NCBI RefSeq assembly: GCF_003814555.1
Contig: NZ_RKQN01000002.1
Span: 186,001-250,000 of the forward strand
DNA length: 64,000 nucleotides
Source of the DNA: Vulcaniibacterium tengchongense
Lineage (GTDB): Bacteria; Pseudomonadota; Gammaproteobacteria; Xanthomonadales; Xanthomonadaceae
Direction: 5' to 3'
A program made the position numbers and the translations under genes. This document shows, piece after piece, positions 51,594 through 60,509 of this stretch (within the stretch, counting starts at the first letter, position 1; each line of letters begins with the position of its first letter). The notes under the pieces were generated by a model. That model did not search any database, was not told the DNA's origin, and worked only from the letters and a program-made list of their open reading frames with translations.

Positions 51594-54563
51594 TCAGAAC
51601 TTGTAGCCGACGCTCAGGCTGTAGATGCGGCCGAAATTGTTGGTGTAACCGGGGAAGCTCATCCAGTCGTTCGGGTCGTAGAACGGATGGCGGTCGAACA
51701 GGTTCTTCACCGTCGCGCCCAGGGTGAGCTTCTCGGTCGGCCGCCAGGTCACGCCCAGGTTGGCCGTCCACCAGGCCGGCGCGCCGTCGCACTTGCTCGG
51801 CTGCAGTGGCAGGTAGCTGCCGGTGCAGGTTTCGGCGTTGTTGTCCTGCGCGTCGATGCGGTCGTAGGCCCACTTGGTCTTGCCGACGTAGTTGACGTAG
51901 AAGCTGGTGTTCCAGTCGCCGTAGTTCCAATCGACGTTGAAGGTCGCGCGCAGGCGCGGGTTGTTGTAGTAGCCGACGGTGTTGCCGTAGAGCCAACCCG
52001 ACTCGTCGCCGGCGTGGTACATGTTGCGTCGGGCGATGGTCGCGGCCACGCCGACGTTCAGGCGGCCCCAGTCGCCCAGGTCGAAGCGGCTGCGCGCGTC
52101 GATGTCGAAGCCGTCGACCAGGGTGCGGCCGCGGTTCTTGTACTGGCCGATCACGCTGGCGACGTTGCCGGTGCTGTAGCCCGGCAGCGGGCTCGGGCAG
52201 GCCACCCCGCTGGCCGGGTCGGCGCACATCGCCGCCAGCGCGGCCAGGTTGGCGCGGTCGGCGTCGGTGATGCCGAAGCGGGTCAGCGCGATGATGTCTT
52301 CGGGCTTGTTGTAGTCCGGCGCGACGATCTCGTTGCGACGGTAGATGAACCAGTAATCGGCCGAGACCGACAGCCAGTCGGCGGGTTCGTAGACGAAGCC
52401 CAGGGTGGCGATCTTGGCCTTCTCCGGCTGCAGATCCTGGTTGGGCTGGGTCAGGCGCGCGACGTTGCGGCTGCAGTCGGAGTTGCGCAGCGTGCGGCCC
52501 AGGTCGACGTCGCCTGGACGGGCGGACTGCAGCAGCAGGTTGGCGATGGCGTTGGTCTCGTTGCAGCGGATCTCGTCGCGGTAGCCGCCGATCTGCGCGA
52601 ACACGCCGCCTTCGCCGGACTCGGCCAGGCTCGGCGCGCGGAAGCCCTCGGAATAGGTGCCGCGCAGCAGCAGCTGCTCGAACGCCCGGTACTTCAGGCC
52701 GACCTTGGGCGCCAGGTTGGCGTCGAAGTGCGGGTACTTGTCCAGGCGCGCGGCCACTTCCAGCTCCAGCTTGTCGGTGATCGGCGCCACCGACTCGGCG
52801 AACAGCGCGTAGGTGGTGCGCTTGCCGTCGAACCAGGAACCGCCCTGCTGGGTGATCAGGCCGTTGGCCGCGTCCTGGTTGCCCGGGGTGTAGAAGGTCT
52901 CGCGGCTGAGGTTGAAGCCGAACGCCGCGCGCACTTCGCCCGCGGGCAGCGAGAACAGCGGGCCTTCGACCTTGCCGTCCAGGGTATGCAGGCGCGTCCA
53001 GGACTCGATGTCGAAGGTCGGGTAGGCCTCGCGCAGCAGCCGGGCGTTGGCCTCGCTGATCTCGCCGAACTTGTACGCGGGGTTGTCGGAGATGATCACC
53101 CGGCCCGTGCCCGGGTCGATGGTGAACGGGCCGAAGGCGCGCTCGAAGCCTTCCAGGTTGACGTTGGCCGTCTGGTAGGTGACCGAATGCGAGCCGGCGG
53201 TGGTGAAGGCGCTCTCCCAGCTCCAGTCGCCGAAGGCGCCGCGCAGCCCGAACATGCCGCGGTAGCTCTTGTCGGTGTTGCGCTGGCCGAAGTGATCGCC
53301 GCCCACGTCCTGCAGCAGGTACTGCAGGCCGACCACGCCGCCGTTGATCGCGCGCAACGCCGGGCTGGCCTGGTTGTAGACGTTGTTGGGGCCCAGGTAG
53401 GGGTAGAAGAACTGGTTGACGGTGTTGCCGGTGTTGCGCGAGAACCAGCTGGTCGGATTGCCGGTGGTGGTGCTGAAGCTGCGCGGGGTGCCGCCGTTGG
53501 CGCGCAGGTCGATGTCGGTGTACGTGGCCTCGGCGAACGCCTCGGTGGTCTCGCCCAGCAGGAAGCGCGCGCCGACGTAGGCGGTGGCGCGCTCGGACTC
53601 GGCGCCGCCGTCGATCTCGTTGTTCAGCCAGGTCTGCCAGATGCAGCGCGGGCCGGCCGCTTCGACCACCACGTTCTGGCAGCCCGGCGCGGGTTCCTGG
53701 GTACGACGGCCGGTGACCGGATCGATCGCGAAGTAGCTGCCGGGATTGAACACCCCCGGCGCGCTGCCGGTGCCCAGGCGCAGGTTGTTGATGTAGTTCG
53801 GGTTGTTGACGTAGAACTGCTCGGGCTTCTTGTCGTACCACTCCGACAGCGGAATCGGGTCGCGCCGGTACAGGTTGAGCGAGGCATAGACGTTGTAACG
53901 GTCCTCGTCCAGGTCGCCGAAGCCGCCGGTCAGGCTGAGCTGGTGCTCGCCATAGGAATCGAAGCGCGGCGCGAAGTCGGTGGTGAGGTTGATCTCCGCG
54001 CCCCGGTACTCGCGCTTGGTGATCACGTTGATCACGCCGGCGACCGCGTCGGTGCCGTACACGGCCGACGCGCCGTCGGTCAGCACTTCCATCCGCTCGA
54101 TCGCGGCGGCGGGGATCGCATCGATGTTGACGAACTGGGTCTGGAAGCCGGCCGGCGCGCCGTAGTACGACAGGCGGCGGCCGTTCAGCAGCACCAGCGT
54201 GCCCTGCGCGCCGAGGCCGCGCAGGTTGGCCTGCGAGGCGCCGTCGGAGCCGGTGAACAACGACTTGGAATCGACCTGCGCCGGGCGCGCCGCCGGCAGG
54301 TTGTCGAGCACCTGCAGCAGGGTCCGCGCGCCCATGTTCTCGATGTCCTGCTTGCTGATGATCTGCACCGGCGAGGCCGTCTCCACGTCGGTGCGCTTGA
54401 TGTTGGAACCGGTGACCTCGATGCGTTCCAGCTCGGTGGCCTTGCCGCTTTCGTCCTGCTGCGCCTCCTGCGCGGCCAGCGGCCCGGCGGCGAGCGCCGC
54501 GGCCAGGGCGACGGATAACGCGGTCGCGGGGATGCGACGGGGGGTGCGGCGTGCGGGCGACAT
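51594..54563 (-). CDS. TonB-dependent outer membrane receptor
   Basis: A 989-residue outer-membrane transporter. Signal peptide to about residue 31, plug domain with GSNIKRTDVETASPVQIISK, LLQVLDNLPAARPAQVDSKS, NLRGLGAQGTLVLLNGRRL and VLTDGASAVYGTDAVAGVIN, then a 22-strand barrel ending in GRIYSLSVGYKF with the terminal Phe needed for BAM insertion. Class resembles the large carbohydrate receptors of this group. Sitting between GH31 and GH109 genes, it is the likely importer of released GalNAc-containing oligosaccharides. The SD GAGGAGAG precedes the ATG at 54563. Confidence 0.93.
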   Translation of the reverse strand: MSPARRTPRRIPATALSVALAAALAAGPLAAQEAQQDESGKATELERIEVTGSNIKRTDVETASPVQIISKQDIENMGARTLLQVLDNLPAARPAQVDSKSLFTGSDGASQANLRGLGAQGTLVLLNGRRLSYYGAPAGFQTQFVNIDAIPAAAIERMEVLTDGASAVYGTDAVAGVINVITKREYRGAEINLTTDFAPRFDSYGEHQLSLTGGFGDLDEDRYNVYASLNLYRRDPIPLSEWYDKKPEQFYVNNPNYINNLRLGTGSAPGVFNPGSYFAIDPVTGRRTQEPAPGCQNVVVEAAGPRCIWQTWLNNEIDGGAESERATAYVGARFLLGETTEAFAEATYTDIDLRANGGTPRSFSTTTGNPTSWFSRNTGNTVNQFFYPYLGPNNVYNQASPALRAINGGVVGLQYLLQDVGGDHFGQRNTDKSYRGMFGLRGAFGDWSWESAFTTAGSHSVTYQTANVNLEGFERAFGPFTIDPGTGRVIISDNPAYKFGEISEANARLLREAYPTFDIESWTRLHTLDGKVEGPLFSLPAGEVRAAFGFNLSRETFYTPGNQDAANGLITQQGGSWFDGKRTTYALFAESVAPITDKLELEVAARLDKYPHFDANLAPKVGLKYRAFEQLLLRGTYSEGFRAPSLAESGEGGVFAQIGGYRDEIRCNETNAIANLLLQSARPGDVDLGRTLRNSDCSRNVARLTQPNQDLQPEKAKIATLGFVYEPADWLSVSADYWFIYRRNEIVAPDYNKPEDIIALTRFGITDADRANLAALAAMCADPASGVACPSPLPGYSTGNVASVIGQYKNRGRTLVDGFDIDARSRFDLGDWGRLNVGVAATIARRNMYHAGDESGWLYGNTVGYYNNPRLRATFNVDWNYGDWNTSFYVNYVGKTKWAYDRIDAQDNNAETCTGSYLPLQPSKCDGAPAWWTANLGVTWRPTEKLTLGATVKNLFDRHPFYDPNDWMSFPGYTNNFGRIYSLSVGYKF

Positions 54564-54692
54564 CTTCTCTCTCCTCGTTCGATCTGCAGCGCGCGGCGCT
54601 GCGGCGGGCGGTGGGCTTGCGTGAGGCGACAGCGATCCCGGGCCGCGGCCGGTCGGCCGCAGTCGGATGCGGGGGATGCGGGGAGGATTCGG

Positions 54693-57600
54693 TTACGGCG
54701 GAAGGATGGTGGCGGCGTCGCCCTCCTGCCCGATCAGGGCCGCGTTGGCCCAGTTGCCGCAGACCTGCGCCGCGCGCGGGCCCTGCGCGCCGAGCGTGCG
54801 CAGGCTCAGGCGGCGCAGGCCGCGGATGTCGAGTTCCGGCTTGACCACCGCCGGGGCGCGCACCAGTCCGCTGTCGTACAGCAGGCGGCCGTCGCCCCAG
54901 ACCTGGAACTGCAGGCCGCCGGCGTTGCGGCAACGGTCGTCGATGCCGAGGTCGGCGCGCAGCAGGCGCCAGCCGCCTTCGAGTTTCAGATCGATGCGGC
55001 TGTCCGCGCCGACGCCCAGGCCGCGGCGGAAGTGCAGGCCGTTCATGCGCATCTCGCCGGCGCCGCCGAATGCCTGGTCGCGCGCCACGGCGCCCACGAG
55101 CGGCGCAGGCAGCGCCAGTTCCGACAGATAGCGCTGCAGCGGCGGGCGTTCGCCGGCCTGGTGTTCCAGCACATGGAACGTGGACAGCGTGATCGGGCCG
55201 ACGTCGCGCGGCCGCTGTGCATCGAACGCGCGCGCCGTGGCGGCCTTCGTCGCTTCGACCATCGGATCGGTGCCGCTGGCGGCGTCGCCGTCCGGATTCT
55301 GCGTGCTCAGCACGCGGAAGCGCAGCAGGCGGCCGGCGTGCGGGGCGAAGTCAATGCGCTGCAGTTCCTGCTGCAGCCTCAACTGGCCGCGTGCGATGGG
55401 TTCGCCCCATTCGCCGTTGCTGTCGGCGATGTAGATCTCGTAGTCGCGGACCTGGCCGTGCTTCCAGTTCTTGTCGTTGCGCGGCGCCAGTTCGATACCG
55501 TCGATCAGCTTGCGCTCGCCGAAGCCTACGGTCCACTCGTGTGCGCCGGTGCGTACGGCCTGGTTGCGCACGCTGCGGAACCAGGTGCCCGGATCGTCGT
55601 CGAAGGCGTTTTCCAGCGGATGGCCGGGCTCTTCGGCCGGGCGGTTGACCACCAGCAGGCTGTCCGGCGGCAGGGCGCGGCCCAGTTCCGGCGCCGCCGG
55701 GAACGCGTCGTCGGCCGGGGCCTTCGCCGCCGGAATATCGAGGCGCAACGCCAGCGCGGTGCGGATGTCGACCGGCGCGGTGCGCACGTGCACGGTGCCG
55801 CGCCGCTCGCCCGCGTCGAAGTACCAGCCTTCATTGGCGGCGTCGAACGCGGCACGGTCGGCGAGTTTCGGCAAGGCGCGGCCATCGAGTTCAACGGCCT
55901 TGGGCGGCGTGCGGCTGAGCACGCGCAACGCGTAGCGGCGCTGCGGCAGCTGGCCGTCGTACTGGCCCTTCACCGCATCGATGCGCACGCGCACTTCGCC
56001 GCTGCCCTGCCCCGGCGCGTGCATCGTGATCGTCTGCTCGCTGAATTCGCCGGTGGCGTACTGGCGCGTGTTGCCGTCGTCCTCGTACAGCGTGTAACGC
56101 GATTCGCCCTGCGGATACAGGTCGAAGGTCACCTCGTCGAGCGGCTTCTCGCCGTCGTACAGCATCGCCGGGTACATGGGCAGAATCGCGCCGGCGCGGA
56201 CGAACACCGGCAGGGTCTTCAGGTCCACTTGCCGATCCAGATCGCGCCCTTGCGCACCGGCGGTAATCTGGCGGCCGTCCCAGTAATCGAACCAGCGCCC
56301 CGGCGGCAGATGGATGCCGCGGCGCCAGCCGCGGCTGGCGGCCTGGCTGCGGTACACCGGCGCGACCAGCAGGTCGCGGCCGAGCAGGAACTGGTCCTGG
56401 TGCGCTTCGGTGAAGGCCTGCGGGTCCTGCGGGTAGTCCCACATCAGCCCGCGCACGATCGGCGCGCCGGTCTGCGCCGCTTCGCGCGCCAGGCCGTACA
56501 TGTACGGCGTCAGCCGCATCTTCAGCTTGAGGTAGTCGCGGTTGATGCTGCGGTAGGGCTCGTCGAACCACCACGGGTGCTTGCGCGCGTTCGCCGACCA
56601 GCCGGACATGCCCATCAGCACCGGGGTGAACGCCTTCCACTGCAGGTCGCGGGTGAAGGTTTCCGCGCTGCCGCCGAAGATGCCGTCGACGTCGCCGGTG
56701 GCGTACGCCAGGCCGGACAGGCCCGAGCCGATCAGGGTCGGGATATGCCAGCGGATGTAGTCCCAGCTGCCGCTCTGGTCGCCGGTCCACGCCACCGCGT
56801 AGCGCTGGATGCCGGCCCAGCCCATCACCGTCCACAGGAACGGACGCGAATCGGAGTTGTTGAGGATGCCGTCGAACGCGGACTTGTTCGCGTCCATCGC
56901 GAACTGGTAGCCCTTGCCGGTCCAGGCCACGTCGAGCTTCTGCACGCGGCTGCCGGCCTGGCCGACTTCCCACGCGATCTTGTCGACGCCGTCCTCGGTC
57001 CACAGGCCGGTGCGGAAGCCGTACTTCGCCAGGCCCTGCACCACTTTCGGCAGGTCGGTGTAGCCGCAGCCGTAGCCGTCGTTGGGCAGGATCCAGCCGC
57101 CGGGCATGTCGTGCTCGCGGTATTGCTTCGCGACGCTGTCGATCACGTCCGGCGTGGTGCCGGTGGGGCCGTCGCTCCAGCCTTCGGGCACGGTGCCGGG
57201 CTTCTTCTGGTTGTCGCCGTCGTTGTAGCAGTCGGCGTCGCCGTAGGAGAGCGCCCAGCGCGGCAGCAGGCCGGCGCGGCCGGTCAGCGCGGTGTAGCGG
57301 TCGAGCAGCTGCGCCAGGCCGTCGCCGACGAAGTAGTAGGCGTCGAAGCGGTCCTCGCGGTGCAGCAGCGTGGCCTGGTCCGGCTGGCGCAGGTCGTAGC
57401 TGCCGTCGCTCCAGGTGTTGCGCAGCATGCCCCAGCCGCGCGAGCTGAGCAGCATCGGCGCGGGACTCGGGCGGTCGCCGTCCTCCCAGCCACCGGAGTA
57501 GGAGATCTCCAGCTCGCGGCCCTTGAACTCGAAGCGGCCGTTCTGCTGGCCGCCGCCGTAGAAGCGTTCGCCGGCCTCGCTGGACAGCGTCTGCACGCTG

Positions 57601-58052
57601 CGCTCCGGGTCCAGGTCGAGCGGCTGCAGTTCGCGCCACAACGGCACCGCGCGGCCGTCCTCGATCCGCTCCAGCGCCAGCGTCAGCGGCCGGCGCGCGA
57701 TCCGCAGCACCAATGCGTCGGTGCGGATGCGGATCTCGCCGGCATCCTCCTCGAGCGTGTGCGCGACCGCGACGGCCGGCTGCGGCAGCACGATCGGCGC
57801 GGCCTGGTCGCCGGCGGGCGAGAGCCGGCCGCGCCGGCCGGCCTGCACGCGGACCAGGTCCGGGCGCAGCAGTTCGATGCGCAGGCGGCTGCCGTTGTCG
57901 GTGGCGATGTCCCAGGCGGCGGTCCCGTCGTTCGCCGCGGCCGCGAGGCTGCGCAGGTTGCCGACCGGCTCGGCGGACGCGGGCGCGACGGCGAGCAGGG
58001 CCGCCATGGTCGCGACGAACAGGACGCCTTTGCGCAATGCGCGGGTTTCCAC
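54693..58052 (-). CDS. GH31 glycosidase (alpha-N-acetylgalactosaminidase-type) with F5/8 and NPCBM domains
   Basis: A 1119-residue exported GH31 enzyme. Signal peptide ends at APASA; an N-terminal beta domain is followed by the barrel with predicted nucleophile Asp374 (QKLDVAWTGKGYQFAMDANK) and acid/base Asp425 (YAVAWTGDQSGSWDYIRWHI), 51 residues apart. This KLDVAWTG wording, instead of the common WxDMNE, marks the subgroup shown to be alpha-N-acetylgalactosaminidases. After the barrel come a discoidin/F5-8 part (LENAFDDDPGTWFRSVRNQA) and a C-terminal NPCBM-like domain (GLGVGADSRIDLKLEGGWRL). Start: GTG 58052, preceded by GGGGG at good spacing, preferred to GTG 58076, which has none. First gene of the minus arm. 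Confidence 0.9.
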   Translation of the reverse strand: METRALRKGVLFVATMAALLAVAPASAEPVGNLRSLAAAANDGTAAWDIATDNGSRLRIELLRPDLVRVQAGRRGRLSPAGDQAAPIVLPQPAVAVAHTLEEDAGEIRIRTDALVLRIARRPLTLALERIEDGRAVPLWRELQPLDLDPERSVQTLSSEAGERFYGGGQQNGRFEFKGRELEISYSGGWEDGDRPSPAPMLLSSRGWGMLRNTWSDGSYDLRQPDQATLLHREDRFDAYYFVGDGLAQLLDRYTALTGRAGLLPRWALSYGDADCYNDGDNQKKPGTVPEGWSDGPTGTTPDVIDSVAKQYREHDMPGGWILPNDGYGCGYTDLPKVVQGLAKYGFRTGLWTEDGVDKIAWEVGQAGSRVQKLDVAWTGKGYQFAMDANKSAFDGILNNSDSRPFLWTVMGWAGIQRYAVAWTGDQSGSWDYIRWHIPTLIGSGLSGLAYATGDVDGIFGGSAETFTRDLQWKAFTPVLMGMSGWSANARKHPWWFDEPYRSINRDYLKLKMRLTPYMYGLAREAAQTGAPIVRGLMWDYPQDPQAFTEAHQDQFLLGRDLLVAPVYRSQAASRGWRRGIHLPPGRWFDYWDGRQITAGAQGRDLDRQVDLKTLPVFVRAGAILPMYPAMLYDGEKPLDEVTFDLYPQGESRYTLYEDDGNTRQYATGEFSEQTITMHAPGQGSGEVRVRIDAVKGQYDGQLPQRRYALRVLSRTPPKAVELDGRALPKLADRAAFDAANEGWYFDAGERRGTVHVRTAPVDIRTALALRLDIPAAKAPADDAFPAAPELGRALPPDSLLVVNRPAEEPGHPLENAFDDDPGTWFRSVRNQAVRTGAHEWTVGFGERKLIDGIELAPRNDKNWKHGQVRDYEIYIADSNGEWGEPIARGQLRLQQELQRIDFAPHAGRLLRFRVLSTQNPDGDAASGTDPMVEATKAATARAFDAQRPRDVGPITLSTFHVLEHQAGERPPLQRYLSELALPAPLVGAVARDQAFGGAGEMRMNGLHFRRGLGVGADSRIDLKLEGGWRLLRADLGIDDRCRNAGGLQFQVWGDGRLLYDSGLVRAPAVVKPELDIRGLRRLSLRTLGAQGPRAAQVCGNWANAALIGQEGDAATILPP

Positions 58053-58100
58053 CTTGCCCCCAGGCCCGTCTATCACGGGAATACGAAACCGTCGTGACCG

Positions 58101-58130
58101 ACTCTAGGCCAGCGCTTCGAAAGGTGTCAA
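58101..58130 (-). promoter_or_regulatory. Predicted GH31 promoter with CTTTCGAAG in the spacer
   Basis: On the minus strand TTGACA (58130-58125), an 18-base spacer and TAGAGT (58106-58101; four of six consensus bases). The spacer contains CTTTCGAAG immediately after the -35, the same core as near agaS, so a repressor bound there would block the promoter. The start codon GTG 58052 lies about 40 bases after the predicted transcription start. Confidence 0.6.
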
Positions 58131-58174
58131 CAAATTCAAAAGAAAAAGAGAAGAATTTTTCTATAAACGAAACT

Positions 58175-58189
58175 TTGTGCAAAGCACAA
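58175..58189. promoter_or_regulatory. Perfect inverted repeat TTGTGC-AAA-GCACAA
   Basis: Six-base arms around a 3-base AT centre, within the divergent region about 45 bases upstream of the GH31 -35 element. It directly follows an AAACGAAAC motif (58165-58173). Typical size and shape for a dimeric regulator site (LacI- or GntR-type), protein unknown. Confidence 0.5.
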
Positions 58190-58302
58190 CTTTCAGAATG
58201 GCGTGTCCCGGCTCCCGTGAACGTGGCCGGTCCGCTTTCGAATCTCAGCAGGGGACTCCCGTCGCCGACGCCCTGCGAAGGCTTCGATGCCCCAAGCGGC
58301 GC

Positions 58303-58345
58303 GCTTTATCTTTCTTTTTGCTTTCGCAATTTGACTTTTCGAAAG
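58303..58345 (+). promoter_or_regulatory. Candidate AgaR operator upstream of agaS
   Basis: The stretch GCTTTATCTTTCTTTTTGC, then CTTTCGCAATTTGAC and TTTTCGAAAGAAAAG, repeats a TTTC unit at about 6-10 base spacing and ends in the palindrome CTTTTCGAAAG (58335-58345). The known E. coli AgaR site is likewise a series of TTTC-type units. The DeoR gene in this locus is the likely binder. A TTGACT at 58331 could be the agaS -35 but its -10 (GATCGT) is poor. Confidence 0.5.
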
Positions 58346-58383
58346 AAAAGCGGGATCGTGCGCAGGCCCAACTGGATTCGCGA

Positions 58384-59541
58384 ATGGACGCCCAACTGCT
58401 TCCCGACTCGTCCGCCTGGCAGCGCCTCGGCGGAGGCCACACCGCCGAGGAAATCGCCCAGCAGCCCGCGTTGTGGGACGCGCTGGCCGACTCGCTGGCG
58501 CATGCCCGCGCGCGGCTCGGCGGCCTGCTCGACGACTGGCTGGGCCGCGGCGGCCACCGGGTGATCTTCACCGGCGCCGGCAGCTCGGGCTACATCGCCG
58601 AGCTGGTCGCCGACCATGTCGGCGCGCAATGGCCGGTGGAAGCGCGCGCGCTCCACACCACCAGCCTGCTGACCCATCCGGGGCTGTACCTGCGGCCGGA
58701 CCGGCCGACCCTGCTGGTCTCGTTCGCGCGCAGCGGCTCCAGCCCGGAGAGCGTCGCCGCCGTCGACCTGGTGCGCGAGCGCGTCGGCGAGGCGCGCTTC
58801 CTCGACATCACCTGCAACCCGGACGGCGAGCTCGCGCGCCGCGGCGCCGGCCGCGCCGACACCGGCACCGTGCTGATGCCGGCGGCCAGCTGCGACCGCG
58901 CGTTCGCGATGACCAGCAGCCTCAGTTGCATGACCCTCGCCGCGCTGGCGCTGTTCGAGCGCGAGCCCGCGGCGGCGGCGGCTCGCCTGCGCACGCTGGC
59001 CGCGCTGGGCCGGCAGGCGCTGCGCGACTGGGAAGCGCCGGTCGAGGCGCTGGCGCGGCGCGGCTACGCCCGCGTCGTCTACCTGGGCAGCGGCCCGCTG
59101 GAGGCGCTGGCGCGCGAGTGCGCGCTGAAGACGCTGGAACTCACCGCCGGCCGCGAGCTCGCGCTGGCGAACACGCCGCTGGGGTTCCGCCACGGGCCGA
59201 AATCGACCGTCGATGCGGACACCCTGGTGGTGGTGCTGCGCAGCGCCGACCCGCTGGCGCGCCGGTACGAACGGGACCTGCTCGACGAACTGCGCCGCGA
59301 CGGCATCGCCGGGCGGGTGCTGTCGGTCGGCCCCCGGGGCGAGGACGAGGCCGAAGGCGATCTGGCGCTGGCGGCGCCGGCGCTGCCCGATCCCTGGCTG
59401 GCGCCGCTGTGGCTGACGGTGGCGCAACGCTACGCGCTGCGGCGCTCGGTCGCGCTCGGCCTGGCGCCCGACAATCCCTTCCCCGACGGCACGGTCAACC
59501 GCGTCGTGCAGGGCGTGACCATCCATCGCCACGGCGGCTGA
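58384..59541 (+). CDS. agaS: SIS-domain AgaS, GalN-6-phosphate deaminase/isomerase
   Basis: A 385-residue protein with two SIS domains: VIFTGAGSSGYIAELVADHV and LVSFARSGSSPESVAAVDLV (first), and LGSGPLEALARECALKTLEL with LANTPLGFRHGPKSTVDADT (second), the latter phrase typical of AgaS. In Aga pathways AgaS turns galactosamine 6-phosphate into tagatose 6-phosphate and ammonia. First gene of the plus arm; the kinase gene follows after five bases. Confidence 0.92.
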   Translation: MDAQLLPDSSAWQRLGGGHTAEEIAQQPALWDALADSLAHARARLGGLLDDWLGRGGHRVIFTGAGSSGYIAELVADHVGAQWPVEARALHTTSLLTHPGLYLRPDRPTLLVSFARSGSSPESVAAVDLVRERVGEARFLDITCNPDGELARRGAGRADTGTVLMPAASCDRAFAMTSSLSCMTLAALALFEREPAAAAARLRTLAALGRQALRDWEAPVEALARRGYARVVYLGSGPLEALARECALKTLELTAGRELALANTPLGFRHGPKSTVDADTLVVVLRSADPLARRYERDLLDELRRDGIAGRVLSVGPRGEDEAEGDLALAAPALPDPWLAPLWLTVAQRYALRRSVALGLAPDNPFPDGTVNRVVQGVTIHRHGG

Positions 59542-59546
59542 CGATC

Positions 59547-60488
59547 ATGGCGGACGCGCGCGCACCGGCCTGCTACGGCCTCGACATCGGCGGCACCAAG
59601 ATCGAGCTGGTGGCCTGCGACGTGGCGCTGGAGACGCTCTATCGCCGCCGCATCGACACGCCGCGGCAGGACTACGACGGCTTCCTGGACGCGGTGGTCG
59701 AACTGGTGCGCGGCGCCGACGCCGAGTTCGGCCGGGACTGCGGCGCGGTCGGCGTCGCGTTGCCGGGCGTGACCGACCGCGCCAGCGGCCGCCAGCTCAG
59801 CGCCAACGTGCCGGCGCTGACCGGGCGCACGGTCGGCCGCGACTTGCAGCGGCGGCTGCAGCGGCCGCTGCACCTGGGCAACGACCTGCAGTGCTTCGCG
59901 CTGTCGGAAGCGCACGGCGGCGCCGCCGACGGCTACCCGAGCATGTTCGGCGCGATCCTCGGCACCGGCGCCGGCGGCGGCTATTGCGTCGAAGGCCGCC
60001 TCGTCGCCGGCCTGAACGGCATCGCCGGCGAATGGGGCCACTGGGCCGTGCCGGCCACCCTGCTGGCGCGCCACGGCCTGCCTTTGCTCGAGTGCGGCTG
60101 CGGCCTGCGCGGCTGCCTGGAGCGCTACGTGTCCGGCAGCGGCCTCGCCGGCCTGCACCGCCGGCTCGGCGGCGACGCCGCGGACGCGGCGGCGGTGATC
60201 GCCTCGGCGCAGGCCGGCGACGCGCTGGCGCTGCGCGCACTCGCCGTCCACCGCGATCTGCTCGGCCACGCCTTCGCCGGCCTGGTGCTGGCGCTGGACC
60301 CGCACGTGATCGTGCTCGGCGGCGGCCTGTCGAAGTACCCGCCGTTGTACCGCGAACTGCCCGACGCGATCGCCGCCCACCTGTTCGGCGGCGTGCGCGT
60401 GCCGCCGATCCTGCCGCCGAAGTTCGGCGACGCCGGCGGCGCGCGCGGCGCGGCCCTGCTCGCGCGCCAGCGCACGCCGGCCTCCTGA
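59547..60488 (+). CDS. agaK: ROK family sugar kinase, probably N-acetylgalactosamine kinase
   Basis: A 313-residue ROK kinase. GLDIGGTKIELVACD is the ATP phosphate-1 motif, AILGTGAGGGYCVEGRLVAG the phosphate-2 part, and the ROK zinc signature is LECGCGLRGCLERYVSGSGL. Fold and location between agaS and a GatZ-type gene suggest phosphorylation of GalNAc after import; the sugar recognised (GalNAc or GlcNAc) is not decided by sequence. Start ATG 59547. Confidence 0.87.
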   Translation: MADARAPACYGLDIGGTKIELVACDVALETLYRRRIDTPRQDYDGFLDAVVELVRGADAEFGRDCGAVGVALPGVTDRASGRQLSANVPALTGRTVGRDLQRRLQRPLHLGNDLQCFALSEAHGGAADGYPSMFGAILGTGAGGGYCVEGRLVAGLNGIAGEWGHWAVPATLLARHGLPLLECGCGLRGCLERYVSGSGLAGLHRRLGGDAADAAAVIASAQAGDALALRALAVHRDLLGHAFAGLVLALDPHVIVLGGGLSKYPPLYRELPDAIAAHLFGGVRVPPILPPKFGDAGGARGAALLARQRTPAS

Positions 60489-60509
60489 CTTCCGCATCCG
60501 AGTACCGCC

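Larger units (their letters stand above)
58053..58383. promoter_or_regulatory. AT-rich divergent control region of the GalNAc locus
   Basis: 331 bases between GH31 (minus) and agaS (plus), far richer in A+T than everything around it. It holds a promoter for GH31 (58101-58130), a perfect inverted repeat (58175-58189), TTCGAA cores at 58116, 58237 and 58338, ACGAAAC motifs at 58083 and 58167, and an oligo-pyrimidine stretch rich in CTTTC (58303-58345) close to agaS. No gene is present. Confidence 0.75.

Noticed and set aside
51456-54518. 1020-codon plus-strand frame
   Set aside because: Antisense to the TonB-dependent receptor; not protein-like.
54621-58097. 1158-codon plus-strand frame
   Set aside because: Antisense to the GH31 gene; shadow of strong codon bias.
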